Assembly (NCBI RefSeq): GCF_038502225.1 | Contig: NC_091293.1 | Span: 1,327,092-1,391,091, forward strand | Source: Cherax quadricarinatus | Taxonomy: Eukaryota > Arthropoda > Malacostraca > Decapoda > Parastacidae | Reading direction: 5' to 3' | Length of the DNA: 64,000 nucleotides | In this document: positions 11,001 to 22,049 of the stretch, one piece after another | Layout: the number at the start of each line of letters is the position of its first letter | How positions within the stretch are numbered: the stretch's first letter is position 1 | Notes under the pieces: model-generated | Told to the model about the DNA's origin: nothing | What the model saw: only the letters and a program-made list of their open reading frames with translations | Databases searched by the model: none | Position numbers and translations under genes: made by a program

Positions 11001-12240
11001 GGTAACAGCATCCACCCTTCCCACATCGTGTAACAGCATCCACCCTTCCCACATCAAGGGTAACAGTAACCAACCTTCCTACATCAAGGGTAACAGCAAT
11101 CTCCCTTCCGACATAAAGGTAGAGAGGATCCTCCCTTCCCACATCAAGTGTAACAGCATCCAACCTTCCCACATCAAGTGTAACAGCATCCAACCTTCCC
11201 ACATCAAGTGTAACAGCATCCAACCTCCCCACATCAAGTGTAACAGCATCCAACCTTCCCACATCAAGTGTAACAGCATCCAACCTTCCCACATCAAGTG
11301 TAACAGCATCCAACCTCCCCACATCAAGTGTAACAGCATCCAACCTCCCCACATCAAGTGTAACAGCATCCAACCTCCCCACATCAAGTGTAACAGCATC
11401 CAACCTTCCCACATCAAGTGTAACAGCATCCAACCTTCCCACATCAAGTGTAACAGCATCCAACCTTCCCACATAAAGGGAAAGACCAACCTCCCTTCCC
11501 ACATCAAGGGTAACAGCAACCTTCCTTCCCACATCAAGGGTAACAGCAACCTTCCTTCCCACATCAAGGGTAACAGCAACCTTCCTTCCCACATCAAGGG
11601 TAACAGCATCCTTTCTTCCCACATCAAGGGTAACAGCAACAACCTTCCCACATCAAGGGTAACAGCAACCACACTTCCCACATCAAGGGTAACAGCAACA
11701 CCCTTCCCCCATCAAGGGTAACAGCAACCTCCCTTCCCACATAAAGGGTAAGGGCAACCTACCTTCTCACATCAAGGGTAACAGCAACACCCTTCCCACA
11801 TCAAGGGTAACAGCAACCTCTCTTCCCACATAAAGGGTAAGGGCAACCTCCCTTCTCACATCAAGAGTAACAGCAACCTTCCTTCCCACATAAAGGGTAA
11901 GATCAACCTTCAATCCCACATGAAGAGTAACAGCACACTGCCTTCCCACATCAAGGGTAACAGCAACCTCTCTTCCGACGTCAAGAGTAAGAGCAACCTC
12001 CCTTCCCACATCAAGGGTCACAGCAAACTCCCTTCCCACATCTAGGGTAAGAGAAACCTTTCTTCCCACATTATGGGTAACAGCATCCACCCTTCCTACG
12101 TTAAGGACATCAAGTGCAATAACATCCATCCTTCCCACATCAAGGGTAACAGCAATTCTCTTCCCACATCAAGTGTACCAGCAACTCCCTTCCCATATCA
12201 AGGGTAGAAGCAACCTACTTTCCCACATCTAGGGTAACAG
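8071..12240 (+). repeat. 30-bp minisatellite, left block (about 138 units)
   Basis: Tandem units of 30 bp built from cccttcccacatcaagggta plus acagcaacct. Units vary (cccacataaaggg, ctacatcaaggac, catccaacct) and run in local homogeneous patches, for example aagtgtaacagcatccaacc at 11150-11460. A block of nineteen units (about 9121-9690) is repeated at 9691-10260. Because 30 is a multiple of three and stops are rare, long ORFs appear on both strands: 488 residues of a PSHIKGNSNL decapeptide on + (8013-9479) and 482 residues on -. No signal peptide, splice context or codon bias supports translation, so I treat them as by-products. Confidence 0.95.
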
Positions 12241-14616
12241 CTGTTACCCTAGATGTGGGAAAGTAGGTTGCTCTTACTCTTGACGTGGGAAGGAAGGTTG
12301 CTCTCACCCTTGATGTGGGAAGGCAGTGTGCTGTTACTCTTCATGTGGGATTGAAGGTTGATCTTACCCTTTATGTGGGCAGGAAGGTTGCTGTTACTCT
12401 TGATGTGAGAAGGGAGGTTGCCCTTACCCTTGATGTGGGAAGAGAATGTGAAGAAGAACAGATACTGTTACCTGATAATAGGAAGAAGTAATTGGATGCT
12501 ATTACACTGATGTGAGCGAATTGAAGCTCCCACTTGATGTGAGAAAGGAACCCAGACCCTGCTGCCCTTACACTGACCAAATGTGGAAGGAAGGATCCCT
12601 CTCTACCTTTTGTAATCGGAGGAAGGGAGATTGCTGTTGCCCTTATTGACCCTGAGAAGGAATACTGTTACCACTTGATGTGGGAAAGTTGAATGCTGTT
12701 ACCTTTTTGACTGTAGGAAGGTTAATTGAATGCTGCCCACCCTTGTAATGTGAAGGAGGGCAGATGCTTTGCCCTTGAAGTGAGGAGGAGGTTTGCTGTT
12801 ACATGATAATGAAGAGGAGTTGCTATTGCCCATCATGAGGAAAGTGTTTCTAATTACTGATTATGTGAGAAATTGGGAAGTAGATGACTGGCTGCCATGA
12901 TGTGAAGAAGAAGTTACTGTTAACCTGTGAGGAAAGGTGACAACTGATGGAAAGGTTGATTCTGTTACTAATGTGTGAAAGAATTGAATCTCTCTACCTT
13001 TATGTCGGAAGGGAAGAATTGTACTTACCCTGATGTGGAGGAAGGTTGGATTTGCTTTGCCCTTGATGTGAGGTTGGAACTATGATACTAGGTTGCATGT
13101 GTGAGAAGAAGAATCTCTACCTTTTATGTCGGAAGGGGAGGTGCTGTTACCCTTGATGAGAAGGAAGGATTTGATTTTGTTACCCTTGATGTGGGAAGGG
13201 TGGAATGCTGACCCCGCACGATGTGAGGAAGAAGTGGATGCTGTTACCCTTGATGTGGGAAGGTTGGATGCTATTGCCACTGATATGAGAGGTTGCTGTT
13301 ACCCTTGATGTGGGAAGAGAAGGTTGCTATTGCCCTTGATGTAACTTGAAGAATGGATGTTGTTACCTTTGATGTGGATATGATTGAATGCTGTTGCCTG
13401 ATGTGAAGGAAGAGGTTACCTGTTACCCTACTGATTATGGGAAAGGTGAGGTAAGCTGTTACCGTTGATGTGGGAAGGAGGTTACTGCTACCACTGATGT
13501 TGGGAGAAGAGGGAAGTTTGCTACGTTTCTTGTTGTGAAGGAAGGAATAACTGTTTTCTAGGTGTGGGAAGGGAAGGACTTTCTGTTACCAGTTGATGTG
13601 GGAAGGAAGAATTGCTCTTCACCTAGATGTGGAAGGAAGGTTGCTGCTACCGTCTTGATAGTGATGAAAATTGCTGTTGCCCTTGATGTGGGAAAGAAGT
13701 GGAATATGTTCTTGCTCTTGATGTTCTTGTAATTAAGGGAAGGGTGTGTGCTGTTACCCTTGATGTGAGGTAATATGCTGGTTGCTCTTGATGCCCGTTA
13801 GTATGGGAAAGGGTGAATGTATTCACTCTTGATGTGGAAAGAATGAATAATATTGCCCATGAGTAGGAAAAAATAGGATGCTGTTGCCCTTGATGTGAGA
13901 AATGGATGCCTATTGCCCTTGATTACCTGATGTGGGAAAGTTGTGGATGCTGTTACCCTTGATCAGAGGAAAAATATTGCTCTTTCCCTACATGTGGGAA
14001 GGGAGTTTGCTATTGCCTTGATGATGAAGAGGAGTATGTTACTCTTGATGATTGGAAGAAGAAAATTGCTCTTGCCCATGATAATGGAAGAGGAGGTTGC
14101 TCTTACCCTGATGTTGAAAAGAAGGAATTGACTAACCTGATATTGGAAAGGAAGGAAGGTTGCTCTTGTCTTTAATGTGGGAAGGTTTGTTGCTTACCCT
14201 TTGATGTAAATGTTAGAATGACTGTGCTGATGTGATCCGGTTGACCAGTTTCTGTACCCTTGATAACCGACGGAGTTGGATGCTGTTACCCTTGATGAAT
14301 GGGGATTTGATGCTGACACCCTTGATGTGGAAGGAAGTTGGCTGTGATTATCACCCAGATGTGAGAATGAATGGCTGAATGCCTGTTGATGTGAAGAAGG
14401 ATGCGGTCTGCAATGTGAAGAAGGAAAGGTTGGTGTTACCCTGATGATGTAGGAAGGGAGGTTGCTGTTACCCTTTATGTGGGAAGGGAGGTTGCTGTTG
14501 CCTTTGATGTAGGAAGGGAGGTTGCTGTTACCCTTGATGTGGGAAGGAAGGTTGCTGTTACTCTTGATGTGGGAAGGAAGGTTGCTGTTACCCTTGATGT
14601 GGGAAGGGAGAATGTT
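12241..14616 (-). repeat. 30-bp minisatellite, right block, inverted and degenerate
   Basis: The same unit in opposite orientation (acccttgatgtgggaaggga with ggttgctgtt). The inner part (12241-12460) and the outer part (14440-14616) match left-arm units well. From about 12470 to 14440 nearly every unit carries small insertions or deletions, so the 30-bp phase is lost. It is about 1.8 kb shorter than the left block. Confidence 0.92.
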
Positions 14617-14899
14617 AAATATAATTTCATATTGTATAATTTCAAATAATTCGACAATTCTATAAATTTCCACTATTGCTCATCTGGAGATGTTTTCTTT
14701 CTAAAGTTTCTTTTTATTATTTGTAGGTGATAGTGACGGATTTGTGCTGAATGAACCACCAATTGTGCAACTTACTTTGATTAACAACCGTTTGTGTTTA
14801 AGCAAGTCTGACGACACAATACAGTTGATTCAGTCTTTCAGTACATTCCAGTAAGTCAGACAGTGCTCGTGTGTCACACTCAGTTTAGTATTTGTTTTG

Positions 14900-16410
14900 G
14901 ATGTTGACTTTTTCTGATTAAATTTGGACAAAGATGCCCCATAACTGCCTCAACAGTATATATAACTTTTGATATTTTAGTGTAAAACTGACTTTTCTCT
15001 TACAAAAGTGTTATAACTACTCTAATTTAAGAAGGTCTATCACCTATATTTTAGCTTTAAAATTGGAAATCAGGTTAAGAGCTGGGCCCCACGCTGGGCC
15101 CCACGCTGGGCCCCACCCATATACTGCACTATTTGTTCAACAAGCCTTTGTCAGTGGTTGTATCAGAATAAGACATCTATCATTTTACAATGTCAAAGGT
15201 GTGGAAGGAGCCAACAGACCAAGTAAGTAATTGTTACTTCTGCTTGGTGCCTCCAGTCAAGACGTATTAGCAAGAGAAAAAAGTGGACTGTACATTATCC
15301 TAATATTGCGTCTCCTATATGTACATACCTAACGGTAAAGGACTATTCATTCTTGAACCTCCGAACTTATTCTCCCTTGAGTCAAAGAAGGAGAAGGATA
15401 ACAGATCCCGCAAACATGCGAGTCTTCAACTACACAAGAACCTGAATATGTTCATAAATTGATATCTTTCAAACTGCACATGATAATAAACAACCTTATC
15501 AGAGATTTAGCACTACCACAAAGGAAGTCCAAACCGTTGGGCTCCAGATTGTAGAAGTGAAATGTCACCGCTGATGATGTTAGTGTAAGTTTCATGACCT
15601 CAAAAAGATTTCATTCTATGCTTCATCACGGAAGGTGACCTTGTAGCCTATAACAACATCGATGGTCTACCGGCAACAATGTAAGTATTATTCATAATCC
15701 TGATTAATGAAGACTGTCCATTGATTCATCTTGTAAATGCTCCTTGTTACATACTAACAACATTTTACCAGCAATTCTACTTGGTTGTGCAGCCTAAAGT
15801 ACAGAAGTATAAGACAACATAAAATACATTTTGAATTACATAAACTACAACAAACATCAATGGCAGCTTTGTGGCGACTGAAGTTGCTGCTATTTTGCTT
15901 GTACTGCAGCTAGGATACACTAAATATTGTTATTTTCTTTGTGAATGGGATATCCGGAAGAGAACTTCTCATTACATCAAAAAGTATTCGCCTCCCTGAC
16001 ACTCACTGAACACTTGAACAAAAAATGTTCAGTATCCTCCACTTGAAAACTCAAGAAGGATTTTGTTACAATCCTTACACGTTAAAGTTTGGACAAAACA
16101 GCGGCAGCATTATAGAACCTCAGTGGTAAGTCCTCGAGGCTCAATGATGCAAAAATTAACGTGGGGTGAATTTGTTGGTCCACAGATTCGCGAGCTTCTT
16201 TGAGATGAGGAGTTTAACTACTAGTCTGTGGGGAGAAAAATGTGTAGTATACTTTATGGTTATTTGCAAAAAAATTCTCGGAAATGCTAAAGCAGACAGC
16301 TACAGAGAGCAAGTGGAAAACCTGCTGTTGTCCTGTCAACAAGTGGGATGCAATATGCGTTTAATGATACAATTTTTCATTACCACCCAGAGCTGTCAGC
16401 GATGAAGATG
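14900..16410 (+). repeat. Unclassified dispersed module, right-arm copy
   Basis: Inverted twin of 6300-7790, with three copies of the 12-bp GC-rich unit at 15081-15116. Its orientation equals that of the diverged relative at 54365-55690. Shared landmarks are aaatttgga near 14922, gtaagtttcatgacct near 15585, ttattcataatcctgat near 15688 and ggttgtgc near 15783. An 80-residue ORF at 16166-16405 has no recognisable domain. Confidence 0.6.
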
Positions 16411-16429
16411 GTGAACTGTAGTCGAGGAA

Positions 16430-17235
16430 CGTTACCAGAGGTAGTACAGTGCTCTCAGCGGTGCTGACAGTGACAATAACTAACAGTGGTAAACACATCA
16501 CTGGTAGCACAGTGTTCTCAGTGGTGCTAACAGTGACAATAACAGTGGTAAACACATCACTGGTAGCACAGTGCTCTCAGCAGTGCTGACAGTGACAATA
16601 ACAGTGGTAAACACATCACTGGTAACACAGTGCTCTCAGTAGTGCTGACAGTGACAATAACAGTAGTAAACACATCACTGGTAGCACAGTGCTCTCAGTA
16701 GTGCTGACAGTGACAGTAACAGTGGTAAACACATCACTGGTAGCACAATGCTCTCAGCACTGCTGTCAGTGACAATAACATTGGTAAACACATCACTGGT
16801 AGCACAGTGCTCTCAGTGGAGCTGACAGTGACAATAACAGTGGTAAACGCATCACTGGTAGCACAGTGCTCTCAGTGGAGCTGACAGTGACAATAATAGT
16901 GATAAACACATCACTGGTAGCACAGTGCTCTCAGTGGTGCTGACAGTGACAATAACAGAATAACAGTGGTAAACACATCACTGGTAGCAGAGTGCTCTCA
17001 GCAGTGCTGACAGTGACAATAACAGTGGTAAACACATCGCTGGTAGCACAGTGCTCTCAGCACTGCTGTTAGTGACAATAACAGTGGTAAACGCATCACT
17101 GGTAGCACAGTGCTCTCAGAGGTGCTGACAGTGACAATAACAGTGGTAAACACATCACTGGTAGCACAGTGCTCTCACTGGTGCTGACGGTGACACTGAC
17201 ATTGGTTAAGACATCACTGGTAGCACAGTGCTCCC
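16430..17235 (-). repeat. 59-bp minisatellite, right copy
   Basis: Reverse complement of the left array, with units containing agtggtaaacacatcactgg and tagcacagtgctctcag. It has a few more or rearranged units than the left side. Confidence 0.92.
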
Positions 17236-17307
17236 AGCGTTGATGAAAGATATTCAAACCTGGGTTATCATATCCGTAGAGTTATTCACATAAATTTCTT
17301 AAAAGAG

Positions 17308-19140
17308 GCCTATAAGAACATAAGAACATAAGAAAGAAGGAACACTGCAACAGGCCTACTGACCCATGCGGAGCAGGTCCATGTCCCCCCCCGGATTAGA
17401 CCAATCCCCCCCGGATTAGCCCAATGACCCACTCAGTCTGGTCAGCTCCGTTCAAGGATGGAGCACTGCACCAGACCCAGCAGCACAAGCTAGTCAGGTC
17501 CAACTCGCACCCACCCACACCCACTCATGTATTTATCTAATCTATTTTTAAAACTACACAACGTTTTAGCCTGAATAACTGTACTCGGGAGCTTGTTCCA
17601 CTCATCCACAACTCTATTACCAAACCAGTCCTTTCCTATATCCTTCCTGAATCTGAATTTTTCCAACTTGAAACCATTGCTGCGAGCCCTGTCTTGGCTG
17701 GAAATTTACAGCACGCTATTTACATCCCCTTTATTTATTTCTGTTTTCCATTTATACCCCTAATTCTACGCCTTTCGAGAGAGTGCAGATTCAGGGCCCT
17801 CAGTCTATCCTCATAGGGAAGATATCTGATACATGGGATCATCTTTGTCATCCTCCTCTGTACGTTTTCCAGAGCATTCGTATCCATTCTGTAATAAGGT
17901 GACCAGAACTGAGCAGCATAGTCTAAATGAGGCCTAACCAAGGATATATAGAGTTGAAGAACAACCTGAGGGCTTCTATTATTTATACATCTAGATATGA
18001 AGCCAAGAATTCTGGTAGCTTTATTGCGAACACTAATGCACTGTTGTCTTCGTTTCAGATTACTGCTAACCAGAACTCCTAAATCCTTTTCGCAATCAGT
18101 AGTATTAAGATATACATTATTTAGTTTATATGTGGCATAGTTATTTAACTGTCCAACATTCAGAACTTTGCATTTGTCAATATTAAACTGCATCTGCCAC
18201 TTCTCCGATCATTGCATAAGTCTTTCCAAATCATTCTGGAGTGCTCTAGTGTCCTCATTAGAATGAATTGGACGGCCTATTTTGGTGTCACCAACAAATT
18301 TGCTTATGTCGCTATTTATTCCCTCATCTATGTCGTTTATGTAAATTGTGAACAAGAATGGGCCCAACACTGACCCCTGAGGAACACCGCTTGTGACGTG
18401 CTCCCATTCTGATTTCTCCCCATTTATGCAAACTCTCTGTTGCCTATTTGTCAGCCATGCCTCTACCCAGGAAAAAAATTCTCCTCCCATTCCGTGTGCC
18501 TTAAGTTTCCTCAATAGCCTCTGGTGTGGAACTCTATCGAAAGCCTTACTGAAATCCATATACACAATATCATATTCATTACCATGATCTACTTCCTCAA
18601 ACACCTTAGTGAAAAAAGTTAGTAAATTCTTGAGAAATGAACGCCCATTTGTAAAACCGTGTTGAGATTCATTAATCAATCTGTGCCTGTCAAGATGGCT
18701 AAGAATTGCTTTGGCAATTATTGATTCCATAAATTTTCTCACTATGGAGGTAAGGCTTATTGGTCTATAGTTTGAAGCCAAGGACCTGTCACGTGCCATT
18801 TTCCACTTATCAGGCACTATGCCAGTTTTTAGTGATATGTTAAAAAGATTAGCCAAAGGTATGCTAAGTTCCTCTTTACATTCCTTTAACACCCCTGCAA
18901 ACAGTTCATCAGGGCCTGGGGATTTGTTAGGTTTTAGTTTCTCTATTTGTCTGAGGACCATGTCACTAGTTACAGCAATTGTACATAGTTTATTATCATC
19001 CTGTTCTACATAATCTATTATTTCAGGAATATCGCTAGTATTTTCCTAGGTGAAAACTGAGAGGAAGTAGGTATTGAGAATTTCACACATATCCTTATGA
19101 CTGTTAGTGATTTGACCAGAGTTACCCTTAAGTGGGCCAA
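17308..19140 (-). mobile_element. 5'-truncated CR1 family-1 LINE, right copy
   Basis: Inverted twin of 3590-5422. The tail (taagaacataagaacataag) is at 17311-17331 and the truncated start at about 19140. It shares the truncation point and the central stop with the left copy, showing one ancestral insertion that was later duplicated. Confidence 0.88.
17735..18961 (-). pseudogene. CR1-like reverse transcriptase, right twin with lost catalytic motif
   Basis: Same RT segment as the left twin, with the same internal TGA, giving pieces 18209-18961 and 17735-18193. Six residues in the first 250 differ, including KMARDRS, SHLDRHR and SFLKNLL. Most tellingly, motif C reads FVGDTK instead of FADDTK, removing one of the two metal-binding aspartates. 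Motif A (MDFSKAFDRV) is intact. These changes arose after the arms duplicated, or reflect allelic variation. Confidence 0.88.
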
Positions 19141-19214
19141 TCTTTCCCGTCCCTGAAACCATGTTGGCTGCTGTTGATGAGATCATTCCTTTCTAGGTGT
19201 TCCACCACTCTTCT

Positions 19215-19215
<1 letters not shown>
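19140..19215 (-). pseudogene. CR1 family-2 RT fragment, right-arm twin
   Basis: Mirror of 3515-3590, encoding RRVVEHLERNDLINSSQHGF on the minus strand. It lies between the family-1 LINE and a TG tract. Confidence 0.65.

Positions 19216-19248
<33 letters not shown>
19216..19248 (-). repeat. Short (TG)n tract flanking the extra CR1 fragment
   Basis: About 33 bases of TG. With the tract at 20285-20337 it brackets the CR1 fragment present only in this arm, as a split microsatellite would. Confidence 0.95.
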
Positions 19249-19252
<4 letters not shown>

Positions 19253-20283
19253 CACCTAGTTGTACTCACCTAGTTGAGGTTGCGGGGGTCGAGTCCGAGC
19301 TCCTGGCCCCGCCTCTTCACTGATCGCTACTAGGTCACTCTCCCCGAGCCGTGAGCTTTATCATACCTCTGCTTAAAGCTATGTATGGATCCTGCCTCCA
19401 CTACATCGCTTCCCAAACTATTCCACTTACTGACTACTCTGTGGCTGAAGAAATACTTCCTAACATCCCTGTGATTCATCTGTGTCTTCAGCTTCCAACT
19501 GTGTCCCCTTGTTACTGTGTCCAATCTCTGGAACATCCTGTCTTTGTCCACCTTGTCAATTCCCCTCAGTATTTTGTATGTCGTTATCATGTCCCCCCTA
19601 TCTCTCCTGTCCTCCAGTGTCGTCAGGTTGATTTCCCTTAACCTCTCCTCGTAGGACATACCTCTTAGCTCTGGGACTAGTCTTGTTGCAAACCTTTGCA
19701 CTTTCTCTAGTTTCTTTACGTGCTTGGCTAGGTGTGGGTTCCAAACTGGTGCCGCATACTCCAATATGGGCCTAACGTATACGGTGTACAGGGTCCTGAA
19801 CGATTCCTTATTAAGATGTCGGAATGCTGTTCTGAGGTTTGCTAGGCGCCCATATGCTGCAGCAGTTATTTGGTTGATGTGCGCTTCAGGAGATGTGCCT
19901 GGTGTTATACTCACCCCAAGATCTTTTTCCTTGAGTGAGGTTTGTAGTCTCTGACCCCCTAGACTGTACTCCGTCTGCGGCCTTCTTTGCCCTTCCCCAA
20001 TCTTCATGACTTTGCACTTGGTGGGATTGAACTCCAGGAGCCAATTGCTGGACCAGGTCTGCAGCCTGTCCAGATCCCTTTGTAGTTCTGCCTGGTCTTC
20101 GATCGAGTGTATTCTTCTCATCAACTTCACGTCATCTGCAAACAGGGACACCTCAGAGTCTATTCCTTCCGTCATGTCGTTCACAAATACCAGAAACAGC
20201 ACTGGTCCTAGGACTGACCCCTGCGGGACCCCGCTGGTCACAGGTGCCCACTCTGACACCTCGCCACGTACCATGACTCGCTG

Positions 20284-20286
<3 letters not shown>
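19249..20286 (-). mobile_element. CR1 family-2 LINE 3' fragment inserted in the CA/TG tract (right arm only)
   Basis: This segment has no counterpart in the left arm. On the minus strand it runs from CAGCAGCGAGTC, next to the CA tract, through the RT C-terminus to a 3' UTR and a tail of ctaggtgagtacaa repeats (19240-19275). Insertion into a microsatellite makes the target duplication indistinguishable from the tract itself. Confidence 0.85.
19330..20286 (-). CDS. CR1 family-2 reverse transcriptase, C-terminal part (5'-truncated)
   Basis: About 318 codons are open from the CA-tract junction to the stop. They encode the second half of a CR1-clade RT: SGVPQGSVLGPVLF, LFADDVKLM (motif C with both Asp), LLEFNPTKCKVMKIG, KDLGVSITPG, ILEYAAPVWNPHL, KLEKVQRFATRLVPEL, LTTLEDRRDRGDMITTYKIL and KYFFSHRVVSKWNSL. 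Motif A is missing because of 5' truncation, so the fragment cannot be active. The frame is nevertheless unbroken, which fits a young insertion. The same frame runs upstream through CA-encoded His-Thr repeats to 20535, which is not part of the protein. Confidence 0.88.

Positions 20287-20337
<51 letters not shown>
20287..20337 (-). repeat. (TG)n microsatellite, outer half
   Basis: About 50 bases of pure TG, the other half of the tract split by the CR1 fragment. It continues into the sequence mirrored at 3137-3333. Confidence 0.95.
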
Positions 20338-20339
<2 letters not shown>

Positions 20340-21258
20340 CATATTTCTTCGGATGTATACACAGGTCAGTACTTGCATAGGTACAAAAGTGCGCCGCACA
20401 CATACAAAATTTTGCATTTGTAAAGATACAAATACTCATAGTCATACGTAAACAATCGGTTACATAAACATATTCATACGCATGAAAGTGCATATACGTA
20501 CAAAAATTAAATTGCGCAAACATACACATACACATATAAATGTATTTATTTTGCTGCTTTCACTATTCCTTTTGAGCATATAGAGACAGGGCGGCTGGGG
20601 TTATGGGATGTGTTAAGACAGCTGTAAAGTTGTGTGTTCTTATGTTATGTTCTTAAGAACATAAGAACATAAGAAAGGAGGAACACTGCAGGAGGCCTGT
20701 AGGCCCATATGTTTTGTGATTTATAAGTTCTGTGTATAAAGGCCACAGGACCAATATTCCATTTGCTTCGCCAAGAAAACATAGATCTAAGCTATGATTG
20801 CATATTGCTTTCATGCTTTTTATCGACTCATTTTGCTTGAACTGTGTTTTTTTTTTTAGTTTGCGCTCAGTAGTTGTTATGAGTGTTGGAGATCACAGAC
20901 AGTCTCTGAGAGGGATGTCCTCCACCGCCAAGATTAATCTCCCGTTCTTTAAGTCTGCCATAAATTACTTCCCTTGGCGAAGGAAATAAAACTCATCTTG
21001 GCAGAGTGCTTTTTTAGGTGGCGGCAGGGCTGACAGGCGATTTTTTATGGGAAGGAAGAGCTGAAGTGATGATTTTTGTAAAAGATGTGAAGTATGAAGA
21101 TTGATTTTCTAGGGGTAGCATCTATCCCACCCCCTCCCTTCAAACAATTAAACCCATCCACCCACCCAAACTCACCACTTACATACCCATCTAAATAACC
21201 AAACCAACTCTATAATCAACCTACTTACAGATCAGCCTATCTATTAACACAAATGGTC
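20338..21258. other. Outer part of the right palindrome arm, no gene
   Basis: Mirror of 2414-3333, including the tail-to-tail CR1 ends near 20640-20700 (gttcttaagaacataagaac) and a T run near 20850. No gene is recognised. Confidence 0.6.
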
Positions 21259-21389
21259 AGTTATAGTGGGGAAACAACCACAGAATACTTCTACCTTTTA
21301 TTGGTATATCACATTTTTATTGTGTAAACGCCAGCGGTGAGTCTCATACATGAAGTAATGAAGTATGTCAGCAAAGAAGGAGTTTTAGT

Positions 21390-21677
21390 CTCCTTACAAC
21401 AGGATGGATATAGATTCATTAGAGAACATACAGAGAAGAATGATTAAAATTATTAACTGTATAAGAAATCTTCCGTATGAAGATAGACTTAGAGCCTTGA
21501 ATCTTCACTCTCTGGAGAGACGTAGAATGAGCTGAGATATCATCGAAATGTATAAGTGAATAATGGGCATAAACAAGGGGAATATTAATAAAATACTGAG
21601 GATATCGAACGAAGTAAAAACCAGAAATAACGGATTTAAGTTAGACAGATTTAAATTTAGGAAGGACTTAGGTAAGT
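21390..21677 (+). pseudogene. CR1 ORF2 3' fragment, left half (split by a Penelope-like element)
   Basis: The + strand encodes MDIDSLENIQRRMIKIINCI and RNLPYEDRLRALNLHSLERRR, the C-terminus of a CR1 RT related to 4840-4995, then the family 3' UTR. A TGA follows RRRMS. The fragment stops at 21677 inside the sequence gacttaggtaagt, which is repeated at 24783. Confidence 0.8.
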
Positions 21678-22049
21678 GGAATGGAAACATAAACACATAT
21701 GCAGTTTAATGTGATCCTTTATTGACAACGTTTCGCCCACACAGTGGGCTTTTTCAAGTCACACACAGATCTACCTGGGGTGGAAGGTACGGGAGTATTT
21801 ATAGTCAGGTTCAGAATGTTGAGGTCAGGTGGAGAATGCTGCATCTGATGATCTCCCGGGTGGGGTTATAGAGTCTTGGGTAGCTTGACAGGGGTATTGG
21901 ACAAGTTGTGAGTAGACCTTCTGCAGTGTTCTATGTTCTTATGTGGGATAGCGATGAAGAAGTTTCTTGGCGAGTGGTTCAGCTATGTTATAGAAGCCGT
22001 TGTTCTGGTTGAAATTGTTGGTTATAGAGGTAAGCGATGATTCCAGGAT

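Larger units (their letters stand above)
12241..21258 (-). repeat. Right arm of the giant inverted repeat
   Basis: This is the reverse complement of the left arm, ending where aaatggtc at 21251-21258 leaves homology. Differences from the left arm are point changes (six residues in 250 of the shared RT segment), three instead of nearly four copies of a 12-bp repeat at 15081, an inserted CR1 fragment at 19249-20286, and a shorter, indel-rich satellite at 12241-14616. The arms meet with no spacer at 12240/12241. Confidence 0.92.
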
